A DNA stretch of 64,000 nucleotides from Bacillota bacterium (lineage in GTDB: Bacteria; Bacillota; Bacilli; Paenibacillales; UBA4045), in contig JAEZQY010000059.1 in assembly GCA_023441055.1 (NCBI GenBank), forward strand, positions 1 to 64,000, read 5' to 3'. The number at the start of each line of letters is the position of its first letter. Positions within the stretch are counted from its first letter, which is position 1. Shown here one piece after another: positions 8,589 to 17,684 of this stretch. The position numbers and the translations under genes were made by a program. Under the pieces are notes generated by a model, which worked only from the letters and a program-made list of their open reading frames with translations, was not told the origin of the DNA and did not search any database.

Positions 8589-9521
8589 ATGCTAACCGAT
8601 ACGACAGATAAATCACTGCATATCTACGAGGCGCTCGCCAGCCATGTCAGGCTGCAGATTATCAATCTGCTCACGGAGAAGGAGATGAATATCAGCGAGC
8701 TGGCACAAGCTGTCGGGCTCAGTACAGCGATTATGACCATGCATGTGAGAAAGCTGCACCAAGCGGGCATTATACGCACCGAGATGGCACCGAGCAAGGG
8801 CGGTGTCCAGAAGCTATGCTCGCTTATCGTCGATCATATCGAGATTGCATTCCCTAAGAAGGAGCTGCAACAGCGGGAATACCACCAGATCGCGGTGTCG
8901 GTTGGTCATTATACCGACTTCGACATCGAGCCGACCTGCGGACTGGCGACATCGGATAAGATCATCGGCGAATTCGACGATCCGCGATTCTTCCTCGATC
9001 CGGAGCGGGTGAACGCGAAGATACTCTGGTTCTATCAAGGCTATATCGAATACCGTGTGCCCAATTACCTGCTGCGCAGTCAGCTGCCCGATGAGCTCGA
9101 AATTCAGCTGGAAATTTCCTCAGAAGCTCCCTTCACCAATGAGAATTGGCCATCGGATATTGCCTTCTATATGAACGGCGTTCAGCTGGGCGTATGGACC
9201 AGCCCAGGCGACTATGGCGATCGACCTGGTAAATTCACCCCTGCCTGGTGGCCGCCGACCATTAACCAATACGGCTTGCTGAAGACGCTTCGGGTGACCC
9301 CGGAGGGAGCGTTCATGGATGGCAATAAGCTGTCGGATGTGACGCTCGATCGTCTCGATATTCAGCGCAAGCAATGGACCTTCCGAATCGCCGTACATTC
9401 AGACGCGCGTCATGTCGGAGGCGTCACTCTGTTCGGCTCCGGATTCGGTAATTATAATCAGGACATTCTGTTCAATCTGTACTATAGCAAGGCGGAGAGC
9501 GCCAAGGCGAAGCCGGAATAG
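8589..9521 (+). CDS. ArsR-like winged-helix regulator with long C-terminal domain (copy 1)
   Basis: 310 residues. Residues 1-90 are an ArsR-type winged helix: ASHVRLQIINLLTE, then MNISELAQAVGLSTAIMTMH as helix-turn-helix. The remaining 220 residues form a separate beta-rich domain that ends in TLFGSGFGNYNQDI and contains NENWPSDIAFYMNGV; I do not recognise it, but its composition is that of a ligand-binding jelly-roll-like domain. No metal-binding cysteine motif of classical ArsR is evident. It is closely related over its full length to the gene at 22584. The pair brackets a minus-strand sugar transport cluster, so a role in sensing a sugar or glycan is inferred. The ATG has GGAGG upstream. 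Confidence 0.8.
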   Translation: MLTDTTDKSLHIYEALASHVRLQIINLLTEKEMNISELAQAVGLSTAIMTMHVRKLHQAGIIRTEMAPSKGGVQKLCSLIVDHIEIAFPKKELQQREYHQIAVSVGHYTDFDIEPTCGLATSDKIIGEFDDPRFFLDPERVNAKILWFYQGYIEYRVPNYLLRSQLPDELEIQLEISSEAPFTNENWPSDIAFYMNGVQLGVWTSPGDYGDRPGKFTPAWWPPTINQYGLLKTLRVTPEGAFMDGNKLSDVTLDRLDIQRKQWTFRIAVHSDARHVGGVTLFGSGFGNYNQDILFNLYYSKAESAKAKPE

Positions 9522-9537
9522 GCGGTCCGCCTGCCGC

Positions 9538-9562
9538 AATAGCGGGTGATCAGACCGCTATT
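9538..9562. terminator. Hairpin between converging genes
   Basis: AATAGCGG / CCGCTATT with a 9-nt loop, overlapping the stop codon of the permease gene at 9558. There is no clear T run. It may separate the two converging transcripts. Confidence 0.45.
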
Positions 9563-10496
9563 CGCCTGCAATACCAGAGCGCTCGATGCTCTCTACGAAA
9601 TATTTCTGAATGAATAGGTACAAGATTAGCATCGGCAGCACGGTTAGCACCAGAGCCGCCATCATCTGGTTCATCGCGGTAGGCGCAAGCCCGATCGTAT
9701 CCGACGACACCATCTGCGACATCTGCTGCTGGCTGATATTCGCTGAACCGAAGAACGCCGACATGCGCTGAGTTAAATTATAGAACGTCGGCACTCGAAG
9801 ATAGGTGCTCGGCTCGAAGATATCATTCCAATGCCAGACCGTTGAGAATAGGAAGACGACGATCATCGAGGGCCTGGCTAGCGGGAACATGATTCGCCAA
9901 TAGGTCATCAGCGGGCCTGCTCCGTCGATTCTCGCGGCCTCTTCCAGCACGCTGGGCAGCGTTCGGTAGAACTGGATGAAGATCAGCACGAACAGTGAGC
10001 CCTTGAGGCCGTGCGCGAATAGCGAAGGCACGATGAACGGCAGATGCGTATCGATCCAGCCGAGGTCGCTGAAGAATAGGAATAAGGGAACGACCATCGT
10101 CTGTGGCGGCACGAGGAAGGTGAATACCACTAACGCGAGCAGCAGGCCGTAGCCCGGGAAGCGATAGCGCGCCAGCCCATATCCGACGAAGGAGCAGCTG
10201 ATGATCTGCAGGATGGCGCTGCCGAAGGAGATCACCACGCTATTCGTAAGCCCTGGCCAATAGTCAATCTTATCCAGCGCGATGATGTAATTATTGAAGC
10301 TGAGCAGCTTCGGCAGCCATCGGACGGTGGCATCGGCCACATCCCAGGTCTGCATCATGGAGCGGGATACCATATAGAGCAAGGGATACAAGAATACGAA
10401 GGAGAGACTGAGCAAGGTCATATAGTAGAAGGCCCCGCTGACGAATCGGTTTCCTCGCTTGATCAGCACATACTTGAGTGAATGGTTCAACGTCAT
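9558..10496 (-). CDS. Carbohydrate ABC transporter permease (MalG type)
   Basis: One of two membrane subunits of a sugar importer. It has 312 residues, six predicted membrane segments and the ATPase-coupling loop EEAARIDGAGPLMTYWRIMFP typical of CUT1 permeases. Its start codon overlaps the stop of the partner permease by one base, so the two are translationally coupled. It is the last gene of the minus-strand cluster that begins at 22204. No ATPase gene is present; a shared MsmX-type ATPase would be needed. Confidence 0.9.
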   Translation of the reverse strand: MTLNHSLKYVLIKRGNRFVSGAFYYMTLLSLSFVFLYPLLYMVSRSMMQTWDVADATVRWLPKLLSFNNYIIALDKIDYWPGLTNSVVISFGSAILQIISCSFVGYGLARYRFPGYGLLLALVVFTFLVPPQTMVVPLFLFFSDLGWIDTHLPFIVPSLFAHGLKGSLFVLIFIQFYRTLPSVLEEAARIDGAGPLMTYWRIMFPLARPSMIVVFLFSTVWHWNDIFEPSTYLRVPTFYNLTQRMSAFFGSANISQQQMSQMVSSDTIGLAPTAMNQMMAALVLTVLPMLILYLFIQKYFVESIERSGIAGE

Positions 10497-11371
10497 CAGC
10501 TCCTTCCCTCGATGGTCTTCATGCTCTTATTGAACACGAGGAACACGATAGCTAGAATAATCGCGATTAGAATGAAGTACAGCCACCCCATCGCTGAGCC
10601 ATACCCATAATCATTGTTGCGGAATACGACGTTCATAATATGGTTCATCATCTGATTGTCCGTCTTGGTGAATGAGTTGACGATCGTATAGAGCGTGTTC
10701 ACGAACAGCATCGGCAGCATCATCGGGAAGGTGATCTTCCAGTAGATCTCCCACGGCGTTGCGCCATCGCATCTGGCCGCTTCATAGAGATGAGTGGAGA
10801 TCGTCTGCAGCCCCGCCAGGAAGATCAGCGTCTGGACCCCGGAATCCCACATGACCAGCGTCAGCGAATCGGCGTACTGCAGGAGCGGCTCCAGCACAAC
10901 CCCCGGAATGAAGGTCCTCAGCTTATCGTAGAGATCATATTGGTAGAAGATCGGCAGATTCGCGGCACCCTGCTCCAGCAGCTTCTTGAGCACGATGCCT
11001 GAAGCGATGATGACCGGCAGGAAGAATACACCGCGGAAGAATGTGCGTCCGACCGCATGACGGTTGAGCAGCAGCGCGCCGAACATGGAGAAGATCAGAA
11101 TGAGCGGCACATGGCTGAGCATTGTCAGGATGGTCTGCTGCAGGAGCGGCAGGAAGTTCACATCCGACACGAAGGCGGCCCGATAATGGGTCATGCCCAC
11201 ATAAGTGGCGATCAGTCCGTCCTTGCTAGGCTTCAGCGTCTGGAAGGAGAAGTACATCGATCTGCCGAGCGGTATGGCGATGAACAGCAGGAAGCCGATC
11301 ACCCACGGGGAGGCGAACATATAGCCCTCCAGAATATGCCGGATACGCATGGACAACTTATGCGGCTTCAT
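10496..11371 (-). CDS. Sugar ABC transporter permease (MalF type)
   Basis: Partner permease of the gene at 9558. It has six membrane segments and the coupling loop EAARCDGATPWEIYWKITFP. The start is ATG at 11371: it overlaps the stop of the DUF5696-type gene as ATGA, and GAGGAGGG lies upstream. A longer frame reaching 11458 would run inside the previous gene and is not used. From this ATG the protein has 291 residues, the normal size. Confidence 0.9.
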   Translation of the reverse strand: MKPHKLSMRIRHILEGYMFASPWVIGFLLFIAIPLGRSMYFSFQTLKPSKDGLIATYVGMTHYRAAFVSDVNFLPLLQQTILTMLSHVPLILIFSMFGALLLNRHAVGRTFFRGVFFLPVIIASGIVLKKLLEQGAANLPIFYQYDLYDKLRTFIPGVVLEPLLQYADSLTLVMWDSGVQTLIFLAGLQTISTHLYEAARCDGATPWEIYWKITFPMMLPMLFVNTLYTIVNSFTKTDNQMMNHIMNVVFRNNDYGYGSAMGWLYFILIAIILAIVFLVFNKSMKTIEGRS

Positions 11372-13719
11372 CGCTCGGACCCTCCTCTCACCGTATAGCT
11401 CTTCGCCTCGATTGTGACGCCGGATATCGTCGCTGCGGCATCGCTGTAATTGACCCATACCTCTACGTCGTTATCGTAAGTCGTCTTGTACACATCCTGC
11501 CCCGCCTTCTCATGATGTTCGATGAATCGGCCTGCAATCCGTCCGTACAGCTCCTGTAGCTTCTGCTGCTCATCGATCACCGTATCCATCCAATCCTCGT
11601 AATACGAGCTGAACAGACGGTCCTCCATCGTCCGCTGCAGCTGATTCGTCTCGGCGTAGGTGAGCTCGAAGCTCGGCAATGCGCCATATTCGACCATGCG
11701 CAGCTTCTGATTCACCTCATGATCGAGCAGGTTAATCGGAGCGGCGTAATAAGGGACAAGTCCGTGCAGAGCAATTTGGTAAAATGGAACCGTCTCATCC
11801 GTATAGATGAAGTGGCTGGAGTCGACCGGCGCCTGCTCGATTCGGTCTATATGGCCAAGCGTATATGCGTAACCATAGTCGACGGAGGTTCTGCCTGTCT
11901 TCGCACGCAGCAGATCCAGCGTCTTCCGCCATACGGCGGCTGTATCGGACCGCTCCAGATATTCGCCGCGCGTCTGATCGGAATAGAGCAGATTGCCCAT
12001 ATAATCCAGATGAATGCCAGCGATACCAAGCTCCTTGTACTGGTCCGCTTCCGCTTCGATATGGCGCTCATACACGCGATCCGGCTTGAGCAGATAGAAC
12101 GCTTCACTTCGAACATTCCAGCGATCGGAGGGATAATAGTTGTAGCTCTCGAAGATCTCGCGGTCCATGCCGCGAACTGTATCCTTGCGCTTGCTCATCC
12201 CGTTACTGTCATGGTATGGTCGCACATAATTCGCGCTCAGGTACAGGACAATGTCCTGGTTCCTTGCATAGTCGGCTAGCTGCTGTAAGCCTGCCAGACC
12301 GCCCAGCTTGCGCTCGACAGGGAAGTGCTCGGGCTGATTGCCGTAGGCGCCGTTCTTGCTCCAGCCGCTGACGGTGAGCTCGAGGGCAGTGACGCCTGCT
12401 TGACGAAGCGCCTCCGTCAGCGTCCTGGCCTGCTCGAACGTTGTCATGGGGATGAAGGTGTGTCCAAGAATTTCTTCTCGCTGGATGCCGCCGAACAGCT
12501 TCACGGAGACGACGGGCTGATCCTGTATGACTGGTGTAATGCTCCGATCATGCATCAGGTAGTCGCGATAGCGCTTAGCCATCCCTACGTAGTTCGCATC
12601 GCTCCCCTCGAGCAGCACGAATCCGACTGTCCGATTCCCAGGGATTCGAAAGCCTTGATAGTAGGGGATCAATCCGGAGTTCCCGATGATGATCGAATCG
12701 TCCTTGCGGTAGAGGAATTCGGCAGAAGCTCGATATAGCTTGATTGCGCGTACGCCGGCAGGCGTGCCATTAATTCTGGCGTCGTAATCGCCTTCCTTAA
12801 CAATGCCGAGTACGCCGACGCCATTGCGGTAGATGCCGAATACAGGCAGCGCGATCGATTCCTTGGGATTGAGCATCCGCTGCCAAGCACTGTCTATATA
12901 ATCATGGCTATGCTTGATGAACACGGGATCGGCCCCGTAGATCACTTCGGAATAGCCCTTCAAGTATGCGGGGTGATTCTCTCTGAAGTGCAGCAATGCA
13001 CCGGATCCGTCCGGCAGGAGCATCGCGCCCTCATCGGTCTCCTTAGCCGCGTTCATGAAGGGCAACGCTTCAATGCTGATAAGGCGGGCGATGCCCTGCT
13101 CGCTGATTGAATCATCAGGGATCGTCACGTCCAGTCCCTGCGCAGTCAATCGATATTCGATCGCGAATGAGATGCGTAATAGCCCGAAGTTGAATGCAAT
13201 TCGAAGTGCGTCCTCGATCGATTGAACCTCGAAGGTCGTCTCCTTGTCCTTCAGCGAATAGGTCTGGGTAATGTCGGCACCCTCGGTGTAGCGAATATGG
13301 ACCGCCGAATCTACGAATTTCTTCTCATTGGGCATCGCCGTGCGGCTGAGCTGCGGCGCTCCGAGCCACTGTGTCCCCGTAGCCTTGCTGACCACTCGGA
13401 CATTGGCGGTAGCTTCATCGAGATAGAGCTCATATTGGTCATTCTCCAGCACCTTCGTCGTCGCGCTGATCGGGTAGAGCGCTTCCGGCTCGGCGGGAAC
13501 GGATGCGGCTTGTTCCGCTGTAGGCGTTTCGGTTGGTTCGGTAGCTGGTTCTGCCGTGAGATCTACTGCGGATTCTGCTGTAGGCTCGGCGGAGGCTTCG
13601 GCTGCAGGCTCTACTGTAGCGTTTGTCTGAGCCGTTACGCCATTGAATGTGCTGGAGCCCAGAGTCAGCATCGCCAATAGGCCTATAGCGAAGATGGACA
13701 GCTTACGCTTCTGCTTCAT
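11368..13719 (-). CDS. Secreted DUF5696-type protein, probable glycan-acting barrel
   Basis: 783 residues. A signal peptide (about 1-30, ending VTAQ) is followed by a low-complexity linker rich in Ala-Glu-Pro-Thr with repeated AEPTAE-like units (about 31-80). The body has a beta-sandwich half resembling the N-terminal part of glycosidase superfamilies and then a likely (beta/alpha)8 half, with acidic residues in GIAGIHLDYMGNLLYSD and SVDYGYAYTLGH that could be catalytic. I recognise the DUF5696-like layout but know no established activity. It is coupled to the downstream permease by an ATGA overlap and sits behind the YIP1 and NHL genes, so it probably acts on the imported glycan. Substrate unknown. 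Confidence 0.75.
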   Translation of the reverse strand: MKQKRKLSIFAIGLLAMLTLGSSTFNGVTAQTNATVEPAAEASAEPTAESAVDLTAEPATEPTETPTAEQAASVPAEPEALYPISATTKVLENDQYELYLDEATANVRVVSKATGTQWLGAPQLSRTAMPNEKKFVDSAVHIRYTEGADITQTYSLKDKETTFEVQSIEDALRIAFNFGLLRISFAIEYRLTAQGLDVTIPDDSISEQGIARLISIEALPFMNAAKETDEGAMLLPDGSGALLHFRENHPAYLKGYSEVIYGADPVFIKHSHDYIDSAWQRMLNPKESIALPVFGIYRNGVGVLGIVKEGDYDARINGTPAGVRAIKLYRASAEFLYRKDDSIIIGNSGLIPYYQGFRIPGNRTVGFVLLEGSDANYVGMAKRYRDYLMHDRSITPVIQDQPVVSVKLFGGIQREEILGHTFIPMTTFEQARTLTEALRQAGVTALELTVSGWSKNGAYGNQPEHFPVERKLGGLAGLQQLADYARNQDIVLYLSANYVRPYHDSNGMSKRKDTVRGMDREIFESYNYYPSDRWNVRSEAFYLLKPDRVYERHIEAEADQYKELGIAGIHLDYMGNLLYSDQTRGEYLERSDTAAVWRKTLDLLRAKTGRTSVDYGYAYTLGHIDRIEQAPVDSSHFIYTDETVPFYQIALHGLVPYYAAPINLLDHEVNQKLRMVEYGALPSFELTYAETNQLQRTMEDRLFSSYYEDWMDTVIDEQQKLQELYGRIAGRFIEHHEKAGQDVYKTTYDNDVEVWVNYSDAAATISGVTIEAKSYTVRGGSER

Positions 13720-13736
13720 AGATAGACGACACCTCC

Positions 13737-14351
13737 TTAGACTCGTAATCGGACTTCCTTAATGAGCTCGAAGATAAAGTTCACGAATTGGTTCATCAGC
13801 CCGAACATGAGAATGCCGATGAACCAGATGATGAATATGCCGATCAAGCTTAGGATCACGATGAGAACCATCTTGCCGAGCTCGAAGTCATGGAGAATCT
13901 TAACCTTCAGCAGCATCAGCCAGATCGTCCAGCCGTTGAGCAGATAGATCAGCATCATATACGTGCCGGATTCCTGCAGGGATAGCAGATGCGTGATGAG
14001 CGTGACGGGCACGATGAACACGATATAAGGCACCAGTGCGAACGCGCTGCCGTGCACGATCTCCTTGAATTTACCCTCGCCATCCAGAATGGTGCTGACT
14101 CCCCAGTTGGTGATGCACCAGGAGAGCAAGGGGACGGCCAGCCATACGAATTCGATAGAGGCCGATATCTGATAAGTCTCACGCTGCTGGAAGGCGAAGC
14201 TGGTCGCATAGATCGCCAGCATCTTCGCGAGATAGGCCAGCCCCAGCATCGCGATGGACTGGAACCAGCGAATCATGCCAGGCTCCTGAATATCGCGGTA
14301 GAAGGTGTAGGGATGTGCCAGAACCTGCCCCATCATGCGGATTGTATTCAT
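13737..14351 (-). CDS. YIP1 family membrane protein
   Basis: 204 residues with about five membrane segments and the YIP1 features HPYTFYRDI near the N-terminus and GEGKFKEIVHGSAFALVPYI in the middle. The family is poorly understood in bacteria. Its ATG overlaps the stop of the NHL gene by 4 nt (ATGA), showing tight coupling. It may assemble with or stabilise the neighbouring membrane proteins; that is inference. Confidence 0.8.
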   Translation of the reverse strand: MNTIRMMGQVLAHPYTFYRDIQEPGMIRWFQSIAMLGLAYLAKMLAIYATSFAFQQRETYQISASIEFVWLAVPLLSWCITNWGVSTILDGEGKFKEIVHGSAFALVPYIVFIVPVTLITHLLSLQESGTYMMLIYLLNGWTIWLMLLKVKILHDFELGKMVLIVILSLIGIFIIWFIGILMFGLMNQFVNFIFELIKEVRLRV

Positions 14352-15844
14352 AATGCCTCCTCCTTCCTGGGACTGCTCTGATGCCGCCGCCCAGAGCTTG
14401 ATTCGGAGAAGAAGCGAGCCGCTGAGCGATATAGATACGGAACACCCCAGCGGACCACCACCAGAAGCAAGATAACCCCGATGAAGATAATGGCGAAGTG
14501 CTCACGCATGAAGGTCTTACGATACTCGCGGAATGCAGTCGAATACTCATCTCGATTGTTCGCCAGCTTGTAATAGTGCATCGCTTCCTGATAACGCTCT
14601 GCCTTATAGAGCGACTTGCCGATTGCCAGATAGGCCAGATCGAAGTTCGCGCTATAGGTCAGCACCTTGCGCCACATCACTTCCGATTCCGTATAACGGC
14701 CATCCACGTACAGCTTGGAGGCCCCATGCACGAGATCCGCGAATGGGGTGGTCTCGAAGATATCGACACGTCCGCGCCCCTTGTCTACGACATAGATATC
14801 GCCCTTGCTGTTCTGATTCAGATCAGACGGTGTGACGAATAGACCGTTCTGTTCCCCGATTCCACCGAAGGCGAACAGGAAGTTGCCCAGCTTGTCGTAT
14901 TGGAACACCTTGCCAGTCTGCAGATCGAGTGCAGAGATGAGCCCGTCGCGATCGACAGTAATCCCCATGAATGTAGACGTCATGAAGGGTCCGAAGGTGA
15001 AGCGATCGCCATAGATGCGATCAATGCCTACATTGAGTGTATCCACACCCACCGGAGACAGCCGCTTCAGATGATTGGCGGTTACCCCGAGCGTGGTTGT
15101 ATAGATAAACCCGCTCTCATCGATATCCAGATTGGAGAATTCAGCCGGTTGGACAGCGCGCAGCTTCGCTCGCTGCTCATCTGACGCGACTAGCCGGATG
15201 AATAGGCGATACCAGCTGAACCCGACATGGTTGGCTCCATAGAACCCTCTGAATGCGCCGGTGGGATCAATCTGGATTAATCCCTGATTATTGCCGTCGC
15301 TCGCGATATACATATAGTCCCGCTTATCCAGCACCAGCTTAGATGGCGAGTAGGAGAAGGTGGAGCCTAGCAGCTCGTTCGAAGGCGCAGGAAATTCCTT
15401 CTGGAAAGAGCCATCCGGATCGAAGACCGCGATGCGTTGGTTCTTCGTGTCCGCCACGTATAGGGTGCCGTCGCTCTTGACGAAGACGCCCTTGGGTTCA
15501 CTGAGCGCTCCCGGACCGTCGGTGTCTGCATAGACGCGTACCAATTGATGATCACGGTCCAGGTGCACAATCCGACTGTTCCCAGAGTCTACAATATAGA
15601 TGGAATCATCCTCGGCGACGAAGATCGATTCAGGGTTCTTGAACACGCCAGTCGGCAGGTCGACCCCATCGATAGAGCTCTTATAGATATAACCGTTAAT
15701 GGAATGGATATCGGAGCCGGTGCGATCCCAGGTGTAGCCGTTGTACGGCACTTCGGCGAACGCCTGCTCAGGCAGCAGCAAGGCCAGTGTGATCAAGGCG
15801 GTCAGCAGCAGTCGTATGGGTTGGCGATTGGTATTCATAGGCAA
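14348..15844 (-). CDS. Membrane-anchored NHL-repeat and TPR protein
   Basis: 498 residues. Signal peptide at about 1-30 (ends AFA). An NHL beta-propeller follows (about 60-370), with repeats such as NPESIFVAEDDSIYIVDSGN, EPKGVFVKSDGTLYVADTKN and GDIYVVDKGRGRVDIFE. Next is a short TPR pair (about 385-445: YTESEVMWRKVLTYS and YQEAMHYYKLANN), then one membrane helix (about 455-475) and a basic tail. The topology puts the propeller outside. It may bind glycan or hold the DUF5696-type protein at the surface. It lies in one operon with permeases on both sides. Confidence 0.8.
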   Translation of the reverse strand: MPMNTNRQPIRLLLTALITLALLLPEQAFAEVPYNGYTWDRTGSDIHSINGYIYKSSIDGVDLPTGVFKNPESIFVAEDDSIYIVDSGNSRIVHLDRDHQLVRVYADTDGPGALSEPKGVFVKSDGTLYVADTKNQRIAVFDPDGSFQKEFPAPSNELLGSTFSYSPSKLVLDKRDYMYIASDGNNQGLIQIDPTGAFRGFYGANHVGFSWYRLFIRLVASDEQRAKLRAVQPAEFSNLDIDESGFIYTTTLGVTANHLKRLSPVGVDTLNVGIDRIYGDRFTFGPFMTSTFMGITVDRDGLISALDLQTGKVFQYDKLGNFLFAFGGIGEQNGLFVTPSDLNQNSKGDIYVVDKGRGRVDIFETTPFADLVHGASKLYVDGRYTESEVMWRKVLTYSANFDLAYLAIGKSLYKAERYQEAMHYYKLANNRDEYSTAFREYRKTFMREHFAIIFIGVILLLVVVRWGVPYLYRSAARFFSESSSGRRHQSSPRKEEAL

Positions 15845-15848
15845 CCCC

Positions 15849-16712
15849 CTACTCCTTGAGCCCGGAATGGGCCATAGTCTGCAATACCATGCGCTGTGTG
15901 ATCACGAACACGATGATCGTCGGGACGATCATCAGGAAGCTGGCTGCTGCATACGTGCCTACGCGGGCGACGACCCCGACACCGCCGCTGATGGTCTGGA
16001 TCGCGATTGGCAGCGACTTCATATCCTCCACGGTGGTATAGACCATGGCCGGATAAGGATCATTCCAGGCGGTGATGAAGCTGAACAGCGCGAAGGTTGC
16101 AATAGCTGGCTTCAGCATCGGCAGGATGATGACCCAGAATGTCCGATATTCCGATGCGCCGTCAATGCGTGCCGCTTCGAGCAGGGCATCAGGAATCTGG
16201 CGCAGGAACTGTGTCATTAGGAACATGCCAATCGGCGCAGCCAGGTACGGGAAGATCATCGCGAAGTAGGTGTTCATGAGCCCTGAGCGGCTGACCAGCA
16301 GGTATTGCGGAATCTGCAAGACCATTGGAGAGAACATCAGCGCCGCGACGACCAGACTGAATAGCCAACTGCGCATCGGCATCGAATAATGCTTGGCCAG
16401 CGGATAGGCCGCCATCGCTGCAATCAGCACGCCGCCGATGACAATCCCGCCGGTAACAATCATGCTGTTGAAGATGAAGCGGGAGAATGGCACATAGGAA
16501 GTGCCGGTGATCAGCAGCAGATCTCTAAAGTTCAGCAGCGTTGGATTGACGACGAAGAATCGCGGCGGGAACAGGAACAGCTCGCTGATCGGCTTGAGCG
16601 CTGTGGATGCCATATAGACGAGCGGAGCCAGCATGATGAGCCCGAATACAGTCAGGAACAGATAGAGCAGCCAGGTGCCAATATCGATTCGCTTGCCTTT
16701 TACACCAATCAT
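15849..16712 (-). CDS. Carbohydrate ABC transporter permease (MalG type)
   Basis: 287 residues, six membrane segments, coupling loop EAARIDGASEYRTFWVIILP. It pairs with the gene at 16716, from which it is separated by 3 bp. This is the second permease pair in the cluster and probably works with the 997-residue binding protein encoded just upstream. Confidence 0.9.
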   Translation of the reverse strand: MIGVKGKRIDIGTWLLYLFLTVFGLIMLAPLVYMASTALKPISELFLFPPRFFVVNPTLLNFRDLLLITGTSYVPFSRFIFNSMIVTGGIVIGGVLIAAMAAYPLAKHYSMPMRSWLFSLVVAALMFSPMVLQIPQYLLVSRSGLMNTYFAMIFPYLAAPIGMFLMTQFLRQIPDALLEAARIDGASEYRTFWVIILPMLKPAIATFALFSFITAWNDPYPAMVYTTVEDMKSLPIAIQTISGGVGVVARVGTYAAASFLMIVPTIIVFVITQRMVLQTMAHSGLKE

Positions 16713-16715
16713 GCC

Positions 16716-17684
16716 TTAATCCCTCCCCAGCAGCTTGAATATGACGCGGTTGAGCCCCAGCATCATGCAGAACAAGACGACGGCGATCGCCGAAGCGTAG
16801 CCCATCTCGAACCGGATGAATGCGTAATCGAACAGATGCGCGAGAATCGTGTGTCCGGCGTACAGGACGCTCGGCATTCCGAGCAGCTGATAGCTGACCT
16901 CGAATACCTGCAAGGAGAATACGACCTGCATGACCGCGCCGAACAGCAGCTGCGGCTTCACCGTAGGCAGGGTAATGTAGATGAGCTCCTGCCAGCGGTG
17001 CTTAACCCCATCGATGGCACCTGCCTCATACAGGTCCTTGGGCACATTCTGCAATCCGGCTAGGAACGCCAGAAAGCTTACGCCCATACTCATCCACAGC
17101 GAGACGAAGATGACGACATAGATCATAGACCGCACATCCTGGAGCCATAGGAACGGCTCATACAGAATGCCGAGCTGGATCAGCCAATTGTTCAGCAGCC
17201 CCTTGCGGTCGCCGGCGAACACATACAGCCACACAACCGACATCGCGACCGCGCTTGTGATCGATGGCGTGTAGAAGCACAGCGTATAGAAGAAGCGGTA
17301 CTTGATTGGAATTTGACTGATCAGCCAGGCTAGCATGAAGGATAGCACATAGCCGACAGGACCAGTGATCACAGCGAACTTCAAGGTAATGCCGATCGCC
17401 TTTAAGAATATATCGTCATCGACGAACAGCAGCCTGTAATTGGAGAAGCCGATGAATCTCGGCGACTCCAGCACGTTGTAGTAAGAGAAGCTGAGGGCGA
17501 TCGCGATGATGATCGGCACGATGGTGAACACGGTGAAGAACAGGAAGAAGGGGGACACCAGCACGAATGACGCGCGATGTCGCTTGAGCTCGGACCAGTA
17601 GCGGGCGAGCTTGCCCTTGGCGGCTGAGCGCCTTGCGGCTCCCAGCCCAGTGGTGTCCGATGATGGCACGGTCTTCGTATTCAT
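16716..17684 (-). CDS. Sugar ABC transporter permease (MalF type)
   Basis: 322 residues with a 35-residue cytoplasmic N-terminus, six membrane segments and the coupling loop YEAGAIDGVKHRWQELIYIT. The start overlaps the stop of the large binding-protein gene by 4 nt, so the pair is translationally coupled and likely forms one importer. Confidence 0.9.
   Translation of the reverse strand: MNTKTVPSSDTTGLGAARRSAAKGKLARYWSELKRHRASFVLVSPFFLFFTVFTIVPIIIAIALSFSYYNVLESPRFIGFSNYRLLFVDDDIFLKAIGITLKFAVITGPVGYVLSFMLAWLISQIPIKYRFFYTLCFYTPSITSAVAMSVVWLYVFAGDRKGLLNNWLIQLGILYEPFLWLQDVRSMIYVVIFVSLWMSMGVSFLAFLAGLQNVPKDLYEAGAIDGVKHRWQELIYITLPTVKPQLLFGAVMQVVFSLQVFEVSYQLLGMPSVLYAGHTILAHLFDYAFIRFEMGYASAIAVVLFCMMLGLNRVIFKLLGRD

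Noticed and set aside
11372..11458. Longer form of the permease at 10496
   Set aside because: The extra codons lie within the DUF5696-type gene and would add a charged segment not found in the family.
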